Notes under the pieces: generated by a model | What the model saw: the letters and a program-made list of their open reading frames with translations, nothing else | The model's database searches: none | What the model was told of the DNA's origin: nothing | Part shown: positions 8,465 through 20,039 of the stretch, piece after piece | Layout: each line of letters begins with the position of its first letter | Numbering within the stretch: position 1 is the first letter of the stretch | Assembly (NCBI RefSeq): GCF_022749195.1 | Contig: NZ_CP094226.1 | Coordinates: forward strand, 1,018,001-1,082,000 | Source of the DNA: Streptococcus oralis | GTDB taxonomy: Bacteria > Bacillota > Bacilli > Lactobacillales > Streptococcaceae | Reading direction: 5' to 3' | Length of the DNA stretch: 64,000 bases | Position numbers and translations under genes: made by a program

Positions 8465-9306
8465 TGTTTTCATGGATTGCAAGAGTTATTAAAGGAATCG
8501 TCATCGCCTTAGGATTTATCCTACCTGGAATTTCTGGCGGTGTTTTGGCAGCTATTTTGGGAATTTACGAGCGAATGATTAGCTTTCTGGCTCATCCTTT
8601 TAAGGATTTTAAAGCGAATTTCCTATACTTTATCCCAGTAGCAATCGGGATGTTGCTAGGCATTGGTTTGTTTTCTTATCCAATCGAGTATCTGCTAGAA
8701 AATTACCAGGTCTATGTTTTATGGAGTTTTGCTGGAGCTATCATCGGTACAGTTCCAAGTCTCCTTAAAGAATCTACTCGAGAATCTGATCGTGATAAGA
8801 TTGACCTAGTCTGGTTCTGGACCACCTTTATCCTTTCAGGTGTCGGGCTCTACGCATTAAATTTTGTTGTTGGTTCTCTCAGTGCTAGTTTCGCTAGTTT
8901 CATCTTAGCGGGTGCTCTTTTAGCGCTTGGTGTCTTGGTGCCTGGTTTAAGTCCGTCAAACCTACTCTTGATTTTAGGGCTGTATGCTCCAATGCTAACT
9001 GGTTTTAAGACCTTTGATTTATTCGGTACTTTCCTTCCTATCGGAATTGGTGCAGGTGCAACCCTCATCATTTTTTCAAAATTAATGGACCACGCCTTGA
9101 ACAACTACCACTCGCGTGTGTATCACTTCATCATTGGGATTGTGCTGTCAAGCACTCTCTTGATTTTGATTCCAAATGCTGGAAATGCCGAAAGTATCCA
9201 ATACACTGGACTTTCTATTGTGAGCTATGTTCTCATCGCCTTCTTCTTTGCACTTGGCATTTGGCTTGGTATCTGGATGAGCCAATTGGAGGATAAGTAT
9301 AAATAA
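8461..9306 (+). CDS. popT: DUF368 membrane protein, PopT-type undecaprenyl-phosphate transporter
   Basis: The 281-residue protein is a multi-pass membrane protein of the DUF368 family. Members (PopT) have been shown in other bacteria to return undecaprenyl phosphate from the outer to the inner leaflet, so that wall and teichoic acid synthesis can continue. Typical features are the N-terminal GFILPGISGGVLAA and the repeated LGVLVPGLSPSNLLLILG, which look like two related re-entrant hairpins. About eight hydrophobic segments are seen. The start is one of two adjacent ATG codons behind GAGG. The stop overlaps the next start by one base (TAATG). Function is transferred from family work, not shown here. 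Confidence 0.85.
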   Translation: MMFSWIARVIKGIVIALGFILPGISGGVLAAILGIYERMISFLAHPFKDFKANFLYFIPVAIGMLLGIGLFSYPIEYLLENYQVYVLWSFAGAIIGTVPSLLKESTRESDRDKIDLVWFWTTFILSGVGLYALNFVVGSLSASFASFILAGALLALGVLVPGLSPSNLLLILGLYAPMLTGFKTFDLFGTFLPIGIGAGATLIIFSKLMDHALNNYHSRVYHFIIGIVLSSTLLILIPNAGNAESIQYTGLSIVSYVLIAFFFALGIWLGIWMSQLEDKYK

Positions 9307-9788
9307 TGGCAAAAAAAGTAAAGGTAAAAAAAACTCTTGTCGAGCAAATCTTAACCAAAGCAGGAATTGAGCACACAGGGATTCAAATCAATGCGCTTGA
9401 GGGAGAACTTCCTTCGGAATATGATCGAACTCACATCTTTAAAACCTTGGCACTATTAGGAGACAAAACGGGGCCAATCATCGGAATCGTTCCCATAACA
9501 GAACACCTGGCTGAGAAAAAACTAGCAAAGGTTTCTGGTAATAAAAAAGTGAGCATGATTCCTCAAAAAGATCTGGAAAAAACGACAGGCTATATTCATG
9601 GGGCTAATAACCCCGTCGGCATTCGCCAAAAACATAATTATCCCATTTTTATTGATCAGACAGCTTTAGATTTGGACCAAATGATTGTCTCTGCTGGAGA
9701 AGTCGGGCACAGTATCATCATCCAACCTCAAGACTTAGCCAACTTTGTAAAAGCGGACTTCGCTGATATCTTGGAGGAAAACAACTGA
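9306..9788 (+). CDS. ebsC: YbaK/EbsC family aminoacyl-tRNA deacylase
   Basis: This 160-residue protein is of the YbaK/ProX editing family, which removes wrongly attached amino acids, typically cysteine from tRNA-Pro. The conserved core is seen in KTLALLGDKTGPIIGIVPITEHL and GYIHGANNPVGIRQKHNYPIFIDQ, including the lysine and GxxxP region expected at the active site. In enterococci the homologue is called EbsC, from its place near a pheromone-response gene. It overlaps the gene before by one base and the gene after by an ATGA overlap, so it is in the same operon. Substrate preference is not certain. Confidence 0.87.
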   Translation: MAKKVKVKKTLVEQILTKAGIEHTGIQINALEGELPSEYDRTHIFKTLALLGDKTGPIIGIVPITEHLAEKKLAKVSGNKKVSMIPQKDLEKTTGYIHGANNPVGIRQKHNYPIFIDQTALDLDQMIVSAGEVGHSIIIQPQDLANFVKADFADILEENN

Positions 9789-10411
9789 TGAAACTCTACT
9801 TTGTCCGTCATGGTCGCACCCTCTGGAATCTTGAAGGACGTTTTCAAGGTGCTAGCGGTGATTCTCCCCTTCTTCCAGAGTCCATTAACGTTTTAAAACA
9901 ACTGGGTCAACATCTCAAGGAAATTTCTTTTGATACGATTTATTCTAGTGATTTACCCAGAGCAGTCAAATCTGCTGAGATTATCCAAAGTCAACTCCTA
10001 GCCCCTTGTCCTTTGAAGAGCATTCCTGACCTACGTGAATGGCAACTTGGCAAACTAGAGGGATTAAAAATCGCTACGCTCAATGCCATCTACCCACAAC
10101 AAATCAAGGCCTTTCGCTCTAATCTGGCTCAGTTTGATACGAGGATGTTTGAAGCCGAATCTCTCTACTCTACGACTCAGCGAACCATTCAGTTTATCAA
10201 ATCTCTGAAAGAAAGTCCGGCTGAAAGAATTTTAATTGTCGGGCATGGGGCAAATCTCACTGCTAGCCTACGCACTCTCTTAGGCTATAAAGAGGCTCAC
10301 CTTCGTAAAGATGGAGGCTTGGCCAATGCTAGTCTGACAGTTTTAGAGACCGATGATTTTGAAACCTTCACTCTAGAAAGATGGAATGACACTTCCTATC
10401 AAGAAAAATAA
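9788..10411 (+). CDS. histidine phosphatase family protein (phosphoglycerate mutase-like)
   Basis: This 207-residue protein has the RHG motif at the very N terminus (MKLYFVRHGRTLWN), which carries the catalytic histidine. The matching C-terminal histidine is in LIVGHGANL, and SSDLPRAVKSAE is the middle phosphate-binding motif. Such enzymes are usually cofactor-independent phosphatases with broad substrates rather than glycolytic mutases; length fits that group. It overlaps ebsC by ATGA and is followed by a hairpin terminator (GAACTTGA / TCAAGTTC). Confidence 0.85.
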   Translation: MKLYFVRHGRTLWNLEGRFQGASGDSPLLPESINVLKQLGQHLKEISFDTIYSSDLPRAVKSAEIIQSQLLAPCPLKSIPDLREWQLGKLEGLKIATLNAIYPQQIKAFRSNLAQFDTRMFEAESLYSTTQRTIQFIKSLKESPAERILIVGHGANLTASLRTLLGYKEAHLRKDGGLANASLTVLETDDFETFTLERWNDTSYQEK

Positions 10412-10413
10412 TG

Positions 10414-10443
10414 GAACTTGATCTTAATAGTCAAGTTCTTTTT
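10414..10443 (+). terminator. terminator of the popT operon
   Basis: GAACTTGA (10414-10421) pairs with TCAAGTTC (10431-10438) and is followed by a run of Ts. Confidence 0.8.
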
Positions 10444-10481
10444 AGTTTTCAAAGAATATCCGTGAATTTCTCTGCTATTTA

Positions 10482-10490
10482 TGATAAAAT
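10482..10490 (+). promoter_or_regulatory. lysS promoter
   Basis: TGATAAAAT is an extended -10, about 60 bases before lysS. No clear -35 is visible. Confidence 0.5.
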
Positions 10491-10540
10491 GGGAGTATCG
10501 CAAAAAATGACTCATCGTATCAAATTTTGAGTAAAATTAG

Positions 10541-12037
<1,497 letters not shown>

Positions 12038-12040
<3 letters not shown>

Positions 12041-12193
12041 TACTCTTCGAAAATCTCTTCAAACCACGTCAGCGTTTCCTTGACGTAGATACATGTTCCT
12101 GACTTTGTCAGTCTTATCTACAACCTCAAAGCAGTGCTTTGAGCAGCCTGCGGCTAGCTTTCTAGTTTGCTATTTGATTTTCATTGAGTATAA
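12038..12193 (+). repeat. BOX element, boxA-boxB-boxC type with single boxB
   Basis: This 156-base repeat begins TAATACTCTTCGAAAATC and ends TTTTCATTGAGTATAAA. The terminal parts are inverted copies (ATACTC / GAGTAT). Position 12066-12087 matches the boxA region targeted in BOX typing (CGTCAGCG, CCTTGACGTAG). Further in are TCTATCTACAACCTCAAAGC-like boxB/boxC sequence and GCGGCTAGC. The length fits boxA of about 59, one boxB of about 45, and boxC of about 50. Such elements are typical of S. pneumoniae and close relatives and fold into RNA hairpins. The boundary lies on the lysS stop codon. Confidence 0.9.
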
Positions 12194-12199
12194 ACTCTT

Positions 12200-12228
12200 A
12201 TCCTCTGGCTCTTGTCAGAGGATTTTTC
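12200..12228 (+). terminator. terminator of lysS
   Basis: ATCCTCTG (12200-12207) pairs with CAGAGGAT (12216-12223) and leads into TTTTT. It lies just after the BOX element. Confidence 0.75.
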
Positions 12229-12233
12229 GATAC

Positions 12234-12268
12234 AAAAAGAGACTGAGATAAACTCAATCTCTTTTTCT
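12234..12268. terminator. bidirectional terminator, mainly for the amino acid ABC operon
   Basis: A 14-base stem with one mismatch (12234-12247 with 12253-12266) is flanked by A and T runs on both sides. It ends next to the stop codon of the minus-strand binding-protein gene. Confidence 0.8.
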
Positions 12269-13107
12269 TATTCTTGATTTTTAACTTGACTGGTGGCTAC
12301 ATCTTCCCCAAACCATTTCTGGCTGATTTCCTGGAATTTTCCTTCTTGGTATAGTGAGATAAAGGCTTGGTTCAGAGCAGCTAGCAAAGTTTTATCAGCA
12401 GGTCTAACACCCACTGCAAAAGCTTCACTTTCAAATCCAGCTGAAAAGACATTGTAGTCATTTAATATTCCTTCAGACTGGAGATAATAATTGGCATATA
12501 CCCGGTCAATCAACAAGGCATCAATCCGATCATTTTTCAAATCAATCAAGGCTTCATTGAAACTTTGGTATTGATTAGCCTTCTGGTCTTTCACTCGATT
12601 CTTGAGTAGTTCGGGTTGTCCCTCAAAATTCAAATATCCAGAAGATCCAGCCTGGGCCCCTAAAACTTTGTCAGTCATATCCTGAACTGAGTGGATGTTT
12701 TGAGACTTTTTAGAGACCAAAACTTGTTGATTTTCCATGTAAGGAATGGTAAAAACAACCTTCTCTTTCCGTTCATCTGTTGCTGTATAGCCATTCCAGA
12801 TGGCATCAATAGTACCATTTTGTAGTTCGGTTTCTTTCATATCCCAGTCGATGGGTTGAAATTTAATCTGAATTCCTAGCTTTTCAGAGACAGCTTGGGC
12901 TAGGTCAATATCAAAACCTGCATACTGGCCATTCTTTTCCTCAAATCCCATGGGAACAAAGGTATTGTCAAATCCAATGGTAATGCTTCCCTGTTTTTGA
13001 TATTTGGCCCAATTATCCTGATTTGGATCACTTGCCTTCTGAGTACAAGCCGTCAGGAAGAAGCTAAAGAACAGAGCAAGTACAAGGGCAATTTTCTTTC
13101 TCTTCAT
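12268..13107 (-). CDS. polar amino acid ABC transporter, substrate-binding lipoprotein
   Basis: The product is an extracellular binding protein anchored by a lipid. The signal peptide ends in FFLTACTQK, a lipobox with the modifiable cysteine about residue 20. The mature part is a type 3 solute-binding domain: ITIGFDNTFVPMGFEEKNGQYAGFDIDLAQAV, IWNGYTATDERKEKVVFTIPY and VLGAQAGSSGYLNFE. Family ligands are glutamine, cystine, arginine or similar; which one is not shown. I start at the ATG at 13107: AGGAGG sits five bases before it, and the in-frame GTG two codons upstream overlaps that site. It is the third and last gene of the operon. Confidence 0.9.
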   Translation of the reverse strand: MKRKKIALVLALFFSFFLTACTQKASDPNQDNWAKYQKQGSITIGFDNTFVPMGFEEKNGQYAGFDIDLAQAVSEKLGIQIKFQPIDWDMKETELQNGTIDAIWNGYTATDERKEKVVFTIPYMENQQVLVSKKSQNIHSVQDMTDKVLGAQAGSSGYLNFEGQPELLKNRVKDQKANQYQSFNEALIDLKNDRIDALLIDRVYANYYLQSEGILNDYNVFSAGFESEAFAVGVRPADKTLLAALNQAFISLYQEGKFQEISQKWFGEDVATSQVKNQE

Positions 13108-13122
13108 AGGCACCTCCTAGTC

Positions 13123-13752
13123 CTACTTTGGATCAACCTTAAGGATCTGATCAGCAATGTTTTCTGCAAACTGAAGATCGTGGGTCACAACAATCTGAGT
13201 CATCCCACGCTCTTTATTTTGAAGGATAAGTTTTTCTACTTCTAATCGCAATTCTGGGTCTAAGGCTGATGTAGGCTCATCATATCCAATAATTTCTGGG
13301 TTTATCATCATAGCGCGAGCTAAAGCCACCCGTTGTTTTTGCCCACCTGAAAGTGAGAACGGAAAGGCATCTGCGTGCCCAGCTAACCCAAGCTGTTCTA
13401 ACAAACCACGCGCCTTCTTCTCAGCAACTTCCTTGTCCATACTCATCGTTTTTATGGGCGACAAGGTTAAGTTATCTAGAACTGACAAATGCGGAAAGAG
13501 TTGAAAATCTTGGAAAACAAATCCCAGAAGATTACGCTTTTCTAGTTCGTCTATAGCTAGCGATTCGCCGTTATAGTAGATTTCTCCAGAATCGATGGTT
13601 TCTAATCCAGCTAGCATACGTAATAGGGTTGTCTTTCCGCCTCCTGATGGACCTACGATTGCAAGGATTTGCTTTTCAGGAATTGATAGGCTGAAATTGG
13701 TTAAGATTTGTTTGCCACCAAAGGCCTTGTTAATGTTTCGTAATTCTAACAT
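13123..13752 (-). CDS. polar amino acid ABC transporter, ATP-binding protein
   Basis: The 209-residue ATPase drives uptake with the neighbouring permease and binding protein. Walker A is GPSGGGKTTLLRM, the Q-loop is FQDFQLFPHL, the signature is LSGGQKQRVALARA, and Walker B is IIGYDEPTSALD (Gly-Tyr in place of the common Leu-Phe). The H-loop is VVTHDL. The protein begins MLELRNINKAFGG; AGGAGG lies just before this ATG, and the longer frame upstream has no such site. It lacks the C-terminal extension seen in some members, which fits a short form. Confidence 0.93.
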   Translation of the reverse strand: MLELRNINKAFGGKQILTNFSLSIPEKQILAIVGPSGGGKTTLLRMLAGLETIDSGEIYYNGESLAIDELEKRNLLGFVFQDFQLFPHLSVLDNLTLSPIKTMSMDKEVAEKKARGLLEQLGLAGHADAFPFSLSGGQKQRVALARAMMINPEIIGYDEPTSALDPELRLEVEKLILQNKERGMTQIVVTHDLQFAENIADQILKVDPK

Positions 13753-13762
13753 AGCAATCCTC

Positions 13763-14404
13763 CTATCTGTAATAACTGTACTTCTTCTCAAGTCTTTTCG
13801 CTACAATGGTTACAAGACCAATCATGATTAAATAAATCGCTCCAGCTAAAAACATAGGAACAAGACTGGCATCTCGATTGGCTGCTGTCCGACTTGCCAA
13901 AATCAAATCTGAAATCCCAAGGGCATAAACCAATGAAGTATCCTTGACCAAACTCATAATTTCATTAAAGACGCTCGGTAAGACAATCTTTGTAACCTGA
14001 GGCAAAATAATATAGCGCACTGTGTCAAATGGTCTAAACTTCAAGACCTTAGCAGCCTCGTACTGCCCCTTTGGAATGGTTTCAATCCCTCCACGAAAAA
14101 TTTCAGCAAAGTAGGCAGCATAGTTCAATACAAAAGCGATTACAGCAGCAGGCAAACGATCTAAACGTATCCCAATGCTAGGGAGAACATAGTAAATAAA
14201 GATTAATTGCAAGAGCAAGGGAGTCCCTCGCATCACCCAAATATAAAGGTCAATGAGATAATGGAGGGGTTTCCAGCGAACTTGCAAAGCAAAGGCAACG
14301 ACAATACCTAAAGGAATTGAAAATATCAAGACCAGAGCAAAGACTTGAAGAGTCATACTTGCACCGTTCAATAAACTTGGTAATATCTCAAACATATAAG
14401 ACAT
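13763..14404 (-). CDS. polar amino acid ABC transporter, permease
   Basis: This 213-residue membrane protein is a HisM/GlnP-type permease. It has about five hydrophobic helices and the EAA loop that meets the ATPase (EIFRGGIETIPKGQYEAAKVLKF). The start at 14404 (MSYMFEILPSLLNG) follows AGGAGG; the frame upstream of it has no ribosome site. Only one permease is present, so the transporter is probably a homodimer. It is first in the operon permease, ATPase, binding protein. Confidence 0.93.
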   Translation of the reverse strand: MSYMFEILPSLLNGASMTLQVFALVLIFSIPLGIVVAFALQVRWKPLHYLIDLYIWVMRGTPLLLQLIFIYYVLPSIGIRLDRLPAAVIAFVLNYAAYFAEIFRGGIETIPKGQYEAAKVLKFRPFDTVRYIILPQVTKIVLPSVFNEIMSLVKDTSLVYALGISDLILASRTAANRDASLVPMFLAGAIYLIMIGLVTIVAKRLEKKYSYYR

Positions 14405-14432
14405 ACTGCACCTCCTAAAAATTATTGTTCCT

Positions 14433-14460
14433 ATTATAGCATAAATAAACAATTTAGCAA
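14433..14460 (-). promoter_or_regulatory. promoter of the amino acid ABC operon
   Basis: On the minus strand, TTGCTA (14460-14455), 16 bases, TATAAT (14438-14433). About 28 bases before the permease start. Confidence 0.65.
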
Positions 14461-14490
14461 GGGTTTTTGTAAAAAAATTCTATTTTTCAA

Positions 14491-14525
14491 AAAAAACGTA
14501 TCTGCCAAATTGACGGATACGTTCT
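14491..14525 (-). terminator. terminator of the TPR gene
   Basis: On the minus strand AACGTATC and GATACGTT pair around a 13-base loop and are followed by eight Ts. Confidence 0.8.
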
Positions 14526-14541
14526 TTTAGAGAGATAACTT

Positions 14542-15771
14542 TTAAAGTGTTTCTAAGAGTTCTTGCATCTGAACATCATCTGGAACGAGTTTTAAATAAG
14601 CTTCAGCTTGCACTTTGGCTTCTTCAAAATACCCCAATTCACGCAAAAGATAAGTATACTGCTCCAGAAACTCAGGATTATCCTTAAGGTCAGACGATAG
14701 TGCCTGGTAGAGCTCATAGGACTTATCTAAATCCTCAATTTCCTGATAAGAACGGGCAATCATCCACTTGGTCAAGAGATTTTCAGGTTCTTGACTTTGG
14801 AGAGCAATGATATCTTCGTACCGCTCTTGTTCCATATAAATGGTTGCAAGGCGAAGGAAAATTTCTTCTGTATCCTCTGCATCATCCTTAGCAGTAAGGA
14901 GAAACTGCTCTGCAGCACTAGGATCATGCAATTCGTACGAGAACTGAGAAGCAGCTAGTAAGAGCCGAGTCTCAAATGGATTTTTCTCCAGTCCTTTTTT
15001 AACGATACGAAGGGCCTCTTCCACCTGATGTTCCTTATGCAAGGCTTGACTATAACCATATTCATATCCTTCAAAATCTGGTGAAATGGTATCAATCTGC
15101 TTAAAGTAAAGAACAGATTTTTGATACTCTTCTTGGTCAAAGTAAAGACTAGCCAGTTCAAAGGCAGTTTGGTCATCGTATTCTAGTTCTAAGGCTTTTT
15201 CTAGGAATTCAGTTGCAGCTTCAAACTTGCCTAACTGGGCATAAGCGTAACCAATTCGTTGATAGGTTGAGACACCCGTTTGCTCATAGATGGAGCGATT
15301 GTCTAATTGAGCATAACCCTGAATAGCTTCCTGATAATTTCCTAACTCACTATCCAACTCAGCCAAACCAAAAACTAATAAGGGATCGTCTGAGTAGTTT
15401 AGGGCTTCCAGTAACTTTTCACGCGCTACATCTGTCAATCCTTCCAACTGATAGAGGTCAGCCTTCAAGGCCAAGGCCGACACGTACCAGTCACTTTCGG
15501 ATGTGATTTCCTCAAGGTAAGCAAAGGCTTCCTCAACATTGCCATCCTCGCTAGCAATGCTGGCTAAGTTCAGATTCACTTCTGGAAATTCTGTAACGAT
15601 ATGTTGGTAAATTTCTTTTGCTTGAGGATAAAAGCCAATTCCCTCAAGATAGTTTGCTAGTTCATAGAGAACCTCACTTGAATCTGTTTCGAGGGCTTTG
15701 TGAAAAAACTGATCCGCTTTGGTTAAGTCTTGGTCATCCAAAGCCTGGAGCATGCGTTGACTATTGTTCAC
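14542..15771 (-). CDS. tetratricopeptide repeat protein
   Basis: This protein of about 409 residues consists almost wholly of TPR helices. Recognisable units include YQRIGYAYAQLGKFEAATEFLEKALELEYD and AFELASLYFDQEEYQKSVLYFKQ-like blocks. It is acidic, has no signal peptide and should be a cytoplasmic scaffold. I start it at the GTG at 15771, giving NNSQRMLQALDDQDLTKAD after the initiator; GGGAG lies about ten bases upstream. The frame further upstream lies inside the neighbouring permease-like gene and is not TPR-like. The first ATG within the domain (15753) lacks a ribosome site. It overlaps that gene by 11 bases, so translation is probably coupled. Partner unknown. Confidence 0.82.
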   Translation of the reverse strand: MNNSQRMLQALDDQDLTKADQFFHKALETDSSEVLYELANYLEGIGFYPQAKEIYQHIVTEFPEVNLNLASIASEDGNVEEAFAYLEEITSESDWYVSALALKADLYQLEGLTDVAREKLLEALNYSDDPLLVFGLAELDSELGNYQEAIQGYAQLDNRSIYEQTGVSTYQRIGYAYAQLGKFEAATEFLEKALELEYDDQTAFELASLYFDQEEYQKSVLYFKQIDTISPDFEGYEYGYSQALHKEHQVEEALRIVKKGLEKNPFETRLLLAASQFSYELHDPSAAEQFLLTAKDDAEDTEEIFLRLATIYMEQERYEDIIALQSQEPENLLTKWMIARSYQEIEDLDKSYELYQALSSDLKDNPEFLEQYTYLLRELGYFEEAKVQAEAYLKLVPDDVQMQELLETL

Positions 15772-16927
15772 TATTGATTTTCTCCCCTTCTTCTTCATAC
15801 AAACCGCTGACTTTCTTATACCAGTTAAAGATAGCTGAGATAACGACCTTGGCAGAAGCATAGACAGGAATTCCCAGCAAGACTCCCCAAATACCAAACA
15901 TGGATCCTGAAGTTAGGAGAACAAAGAGGACATTTATCGGATGGATGTTTAGCTGACTACCTAAAATAAGTGGAGAAACGAAGCGACCTTCAATCGTTTG
16001 TTCAACAATAAAGACAATAATCACTTTCAAAAGCATGACAGGCCCCGCTATTAAGCCCAAAACCAGAGCAGGCAACATCGCTAGAAAACTACCCAAGTAA
16101 GGTACTAGATTAAGGATACCAGCCGTAATACCAAGAGTCACAGCATATCTGAGACCGATAATCTTAAAGAAGATAATAAACATAATTGCCACGATAATAG
16201 CAACTGTAACCTGCCCTCTAACATAGTTTGACAACTGTTTATTAACATCTGACAAAACTTGTCCGACAGGTTCTTTTAACTTGTTTGGGATGAATTTAGT
16301 CAGGTAATCTCGCAAGCCTTTCCCATCTCTCAAAAGATAAAAGAGCATGAAGGGTACGATAATAACCGCAACAATGACCTGGGAAACGCTACTGATAAAG
16401 GCGCTAACCCAGTTAACAGCTTGAGAAGAGATTTTGCTGGCCCACATGGTCGCCTCACTAGAAATATTGGAAAGAACCTGCTCCAACTGTGGTCTAAAAT
16501 CATCTGGCAAGCGTTTGGTTACAAGGTCATTGATCACCTTATCAGCATCTTCCAGGTATGTCGGCACATTCTTCGCAAAATTTAAGACTTGACGTTGCAG
16601 ATTAGGAATTGCGACTGCCAATCCCCAAATGATAAAGAGTCCGATAATGACAAAAACAATACTAATGGCAAGAACACGATTGATCTTGTGCTTCTCCATC
16701 CAGTCCACAATCGGATTGAGGAGGTAATAAAGTAAACCAGATAAAATAACTGGCAACATGACAACCCCTAAAAAGTCCAATACCGGTAAAAAGATAAAAC
16801 TAATCTTACTTAGAATATAAATATTTAGCCCCAGTAACAAGGTTACTAAAAATACAGTGATGGCTTTATTATCTAAAAACCACTTAAAAAACCAAGATAG
16901 GCTAAAATGTTTCTCTTTATGTTCCAT
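15761..16927 (-). CDS. AI-2E/PerM family membrane transporter
   Basis: This 388-residue membrane protein belongs to the AI-2E family. Hydrophobic segments occur at about residues 20-40, 45-65 and 80-105, then a large soluble segment, then several helices in the C-terminal half with the family motif LNLVPYLGSFLAMLPA and IEGRFVSPLILG. Members in other bacteria export autoinducer-2 or act as sodium/proton antiporters, so the name does not fix the substrate. AAAGGA precedes the ATG. A second member of the family lies at 32390-33499. It is co-transcribed with the overlapping TPR gene. Confidence 0.85.
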   Translation of the reverse strand: MEHKEKHFSLSWFFKWFLDNKAITVFLVTLLLGLNIYILSKISFIFLPVLDFLGVVMLPVILSGLLYYLLNPIVDWMEKHKINRVLAISIVFVIIGLFIIWGLAVAIPNLQRQVLNFAKNVPTYLEDADKVINDLVTKRLPDDFRPQLEQVLSNISSEATMWASKISSQAVNWVSAFISSVSQVIVAVIIVPFMLFYLLRDGKGLRDYLTKFIPNKLKEPVGQVLSDVNKQLSNYVRGQVTVAIIVAIMFIIFFKIIGLRYAVTLGITAGILNLVPYLGSFLAMLPALVLGLIAGPVMLLKVIIVFIVEQTIEGRFVSPLILGSQLNIHPINVLFVLLTSGSMFGIWGVLLGIPVYASAKVVISAIFNWYKKVSGLYEEEGEKINSEQ

Positions 16928-17034
16928 AAATACATCCTTTCTGTCATTCTCTCATTATACCATTTTTAGACTAAAATAACTCTTTTTTAAAGTGCTTACA
17001 TGAATGAATCTAGTGCTTCATGACTGCCATTTTG

Positions 17035-17043
17035 TGGTATAAT
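17035..17043 (+). promoter_or_regulatory. lactonase promoter
   Basis: TGGTATAAT, an extended -10 at 17035-17043, lies about 28 bases before the lactonase start. Confidence 0.6.
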
Positions 17044-17071
17044 GAACTTATCATTATTAAGAGGTATGGAC

Positions 17072-18085
17072 ATGAAAGAAACTGTTTATTTTGGAACTTA
17101 CACTCGTCGCTTATCTAAAGGGATTTACAAGGCAGATTTTGATACAGAAACAGGCCAGCTTGAAAATCTTGAACTCTTTGCTGCTGAACCAAGTCCAACC
17201 TACCTTGCCTTTGACCAACAGCAACACTTATACACCGTAGGGAGTCAGGATGGCTTAGGCGGAATCGCTGCTTACAAGACAGATGGCGCTTTGCTAAATC
17301 ATGTGGTTGAAGAAGGCGCTCCCCATTGTTATGTGGCAGTGGATGAAAAGCGTGGTCTCGTTTATGGGGCCAACTATCATAAGGGTCAAGTTCTGGTTTA
17401 TAAACGTCAAACGGATGGTAGCCTTATCCAAGCGGATCTAGTTCAGCATAGTGGACAAGGTCCTCATGAAAATCAAACTTCTCCTCATGTCCACTTTACA
17501 GATCTAACACCTGACCAGTATCTCGTCACATGTGATCTAGGTACGGATGAAGTAACGACCTACGATGTCAGTCCAGAAGGAAAACTAAGTAAACTCTATA
17601 CTTATCATAGCCAAGCTGGAGCAGGTGCTCGCCACATCGTTTTCCACCATCACTATAAGATTGCCTATCTCATCTGCGAACTTAATAGCACGATAGAGGT
17701 CTTGATTTATGATGGGGTTGGTGAATTTGAACGCATGCAAGTTATTTCAACCTTACCAGATGGATACGAAGGCTTTAATGCTACTGCTGCCATTCGTCTT
17801 TCAAAAGATGGCAAATACCTCTATGCATCCAACCGAGGTCATGATTCCATTGCAGTCTATACAATCCTCGCTGATGGTAGCTTGGAATTATTAGAGATTG
17901 TACCAAGCCATGGTAAAAATCCACGTGATTTCGACCTAACTCCTGATCAAGAGTTTCTCATTGCTGTTCATCAAGATTCTGATAACGCAACCGTCTTTAA
18001 GCGCAATCCTAAAAGTGGTCGTCTGGCAGAGCTTTCTAACGACTTCCATGTCCCTGAAGGAGTCTGCATCAACTTCCCACATTAA
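17072..18085 (+). CDS. lactonase family protein (YbhE/6-phosphogluconolactonase type)
   Basis: This protein of about 337 residues is a seven-bladed propeller of the lactonase family. The N terminus is MKETVYFGTYTRRLSKGIYKADFD. Blades carry the typical YLAFD, HPHVHFT-like (QTSPHVHFTDLTPD), ARHIVFHH and YLYASNRGHDSIAVY motifs. Members include the Pgl form of 6-phosphogluconolactonase in the pentose phosphate pathway, which is a likely role. I start at the ATG at 17072 behind AGAGG; an ATG two codons earlier (17066) is possible. A stronger hairpin follows the stop. Confidence 0.85.
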   Translation: MKETVYFGTYTRRLSKGIYKADFDTETGQLENLELFAAEPSPTYLAFDQQQHLYTVGSQDGLGGIAAYKTDGALLNHVVEEGAPHCYVAVDEKRGLVYGANYHKGQVLVYKRQTDGSLIQADLVQHSGQGPHENQTSPHVHFTDLTPDQYLVTCDLGTDEVTTYDVSPEGKLSKLYTYHSQAGAGARHIVFHHHYKIAYLICELNSTIEVLIYDGVGEFERMQVISTLPDGYEGFNATAAIRLSKDGKYLYASNRGHDSIAVYTILADGSLELLEIVPSHGKNPRDFDLTPDQEFLIAVHQDSDNATVFKRNPKSGRLAELSNDFHVPEGVCINFPH

Positions 18086-18120
18086 AAAAAATGAACTTGA
18101 GTTTCAAGTTCATTTTTTTA
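18086..18120. terminator. bidirectional terminator between the lactonase gene and atpC
   Basis: AAAAAAATGAACTTGA pairs with TCAAGTTCATTTTTTT-like sequence across a 3 to 4-base loop. It serves the plus-strand lactonase and the minus-strand ATPase operon. Confidence 0.88.
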
Positions 18121-18537
18121 TAGTCTATTTCCAACGTTAATACGGTTGATAGCACGTTGCAATGCGATTTTTGCGCGACGTTCTTGGTCAATCAAGTGCT
18201 TGTCATGGGCTTCTTCGATTTCTCGTTCAGCGCGAAGTTTCGCACGTTCTGCCCGACTGATATCAATATCACGAGCACGCTCTGCTGAGTCTGCTACAAT
18301 AGTAATGATATCATTAGCAATCTCGATAATTCCTCCGTTCACTGCAATCCAGTTCACATGAGTATCATCATCGATACGTTTTACCTTCACTTCATCAACC
18401 GCTAAAACCGCAATCATATTTTCATGTCGTGGCAAGATCCCCATCTCACCATCCAGAGTTCGTACCGATACAAAGCTGGCATGGTGATCATAGACGAGGC
18501 CATCTGGTGTCACGATCTGGACAGTTAAATGAGCCAT
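18118..18537 (-). CDS. atpC: ATP synthase epsilon subunit
   Basis: The 139-residue epsilon subunit joins the rotor to the catalytic head and can inhibit it. It begins with the beta-barrel domain ([38 protein letters not shown]), followed by a two-helix C-terminal domain rich in Arg, Glu and Ala ([21 protein letters not shown]). It is the last gene of the operon, ten bases after atpD, and the terminator overlaps its stop codon. Confidence 0.97.
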   Translation of the reverse strand: MAHLTVQIVTPDGLVYDHHASFVSVRTLDGEMGILPRHENMIAVLAVDEVKVKRIDDDTHVNWIAVNGGIIEIANDIITIVADSAERARDIDISRAERAKLRAEREIEEAHDKHLIDQERRAKIALQRAINRINVGNRL

Positions 18538-18547
18538 AGATCACCTC

Positions 18548-19963
<1,416 letters not shown>

Positions 19964-19989
19964 CTATTCTATATAAGATACTGTCGGTT

Positions 19990-20004
19990 CCTAGTTCAAC
20001 TAGG
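19990..20004 (-). other. palindrome in the atpG-atpD gap
   Basis: CCTAGTTCAACTAGG can fold as a five-pair stem with a five-base loop, with further pairing possible outside. It has no T-run, so it is not a simple terminator. It may be an mRNA processing or stability site that tunes subunit ratios. Confidence 0.4.
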
Positions 20005-20039
20005 TCCTAAGTTCATTTTGATACGAGGGAGGCAAAGCC

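Noticed and set aside
12041..12193. BOX region as a small gene or riboswitch
   Set aside because: The stem-loops are those of the repeat family itself; no conserved reading frame exists.
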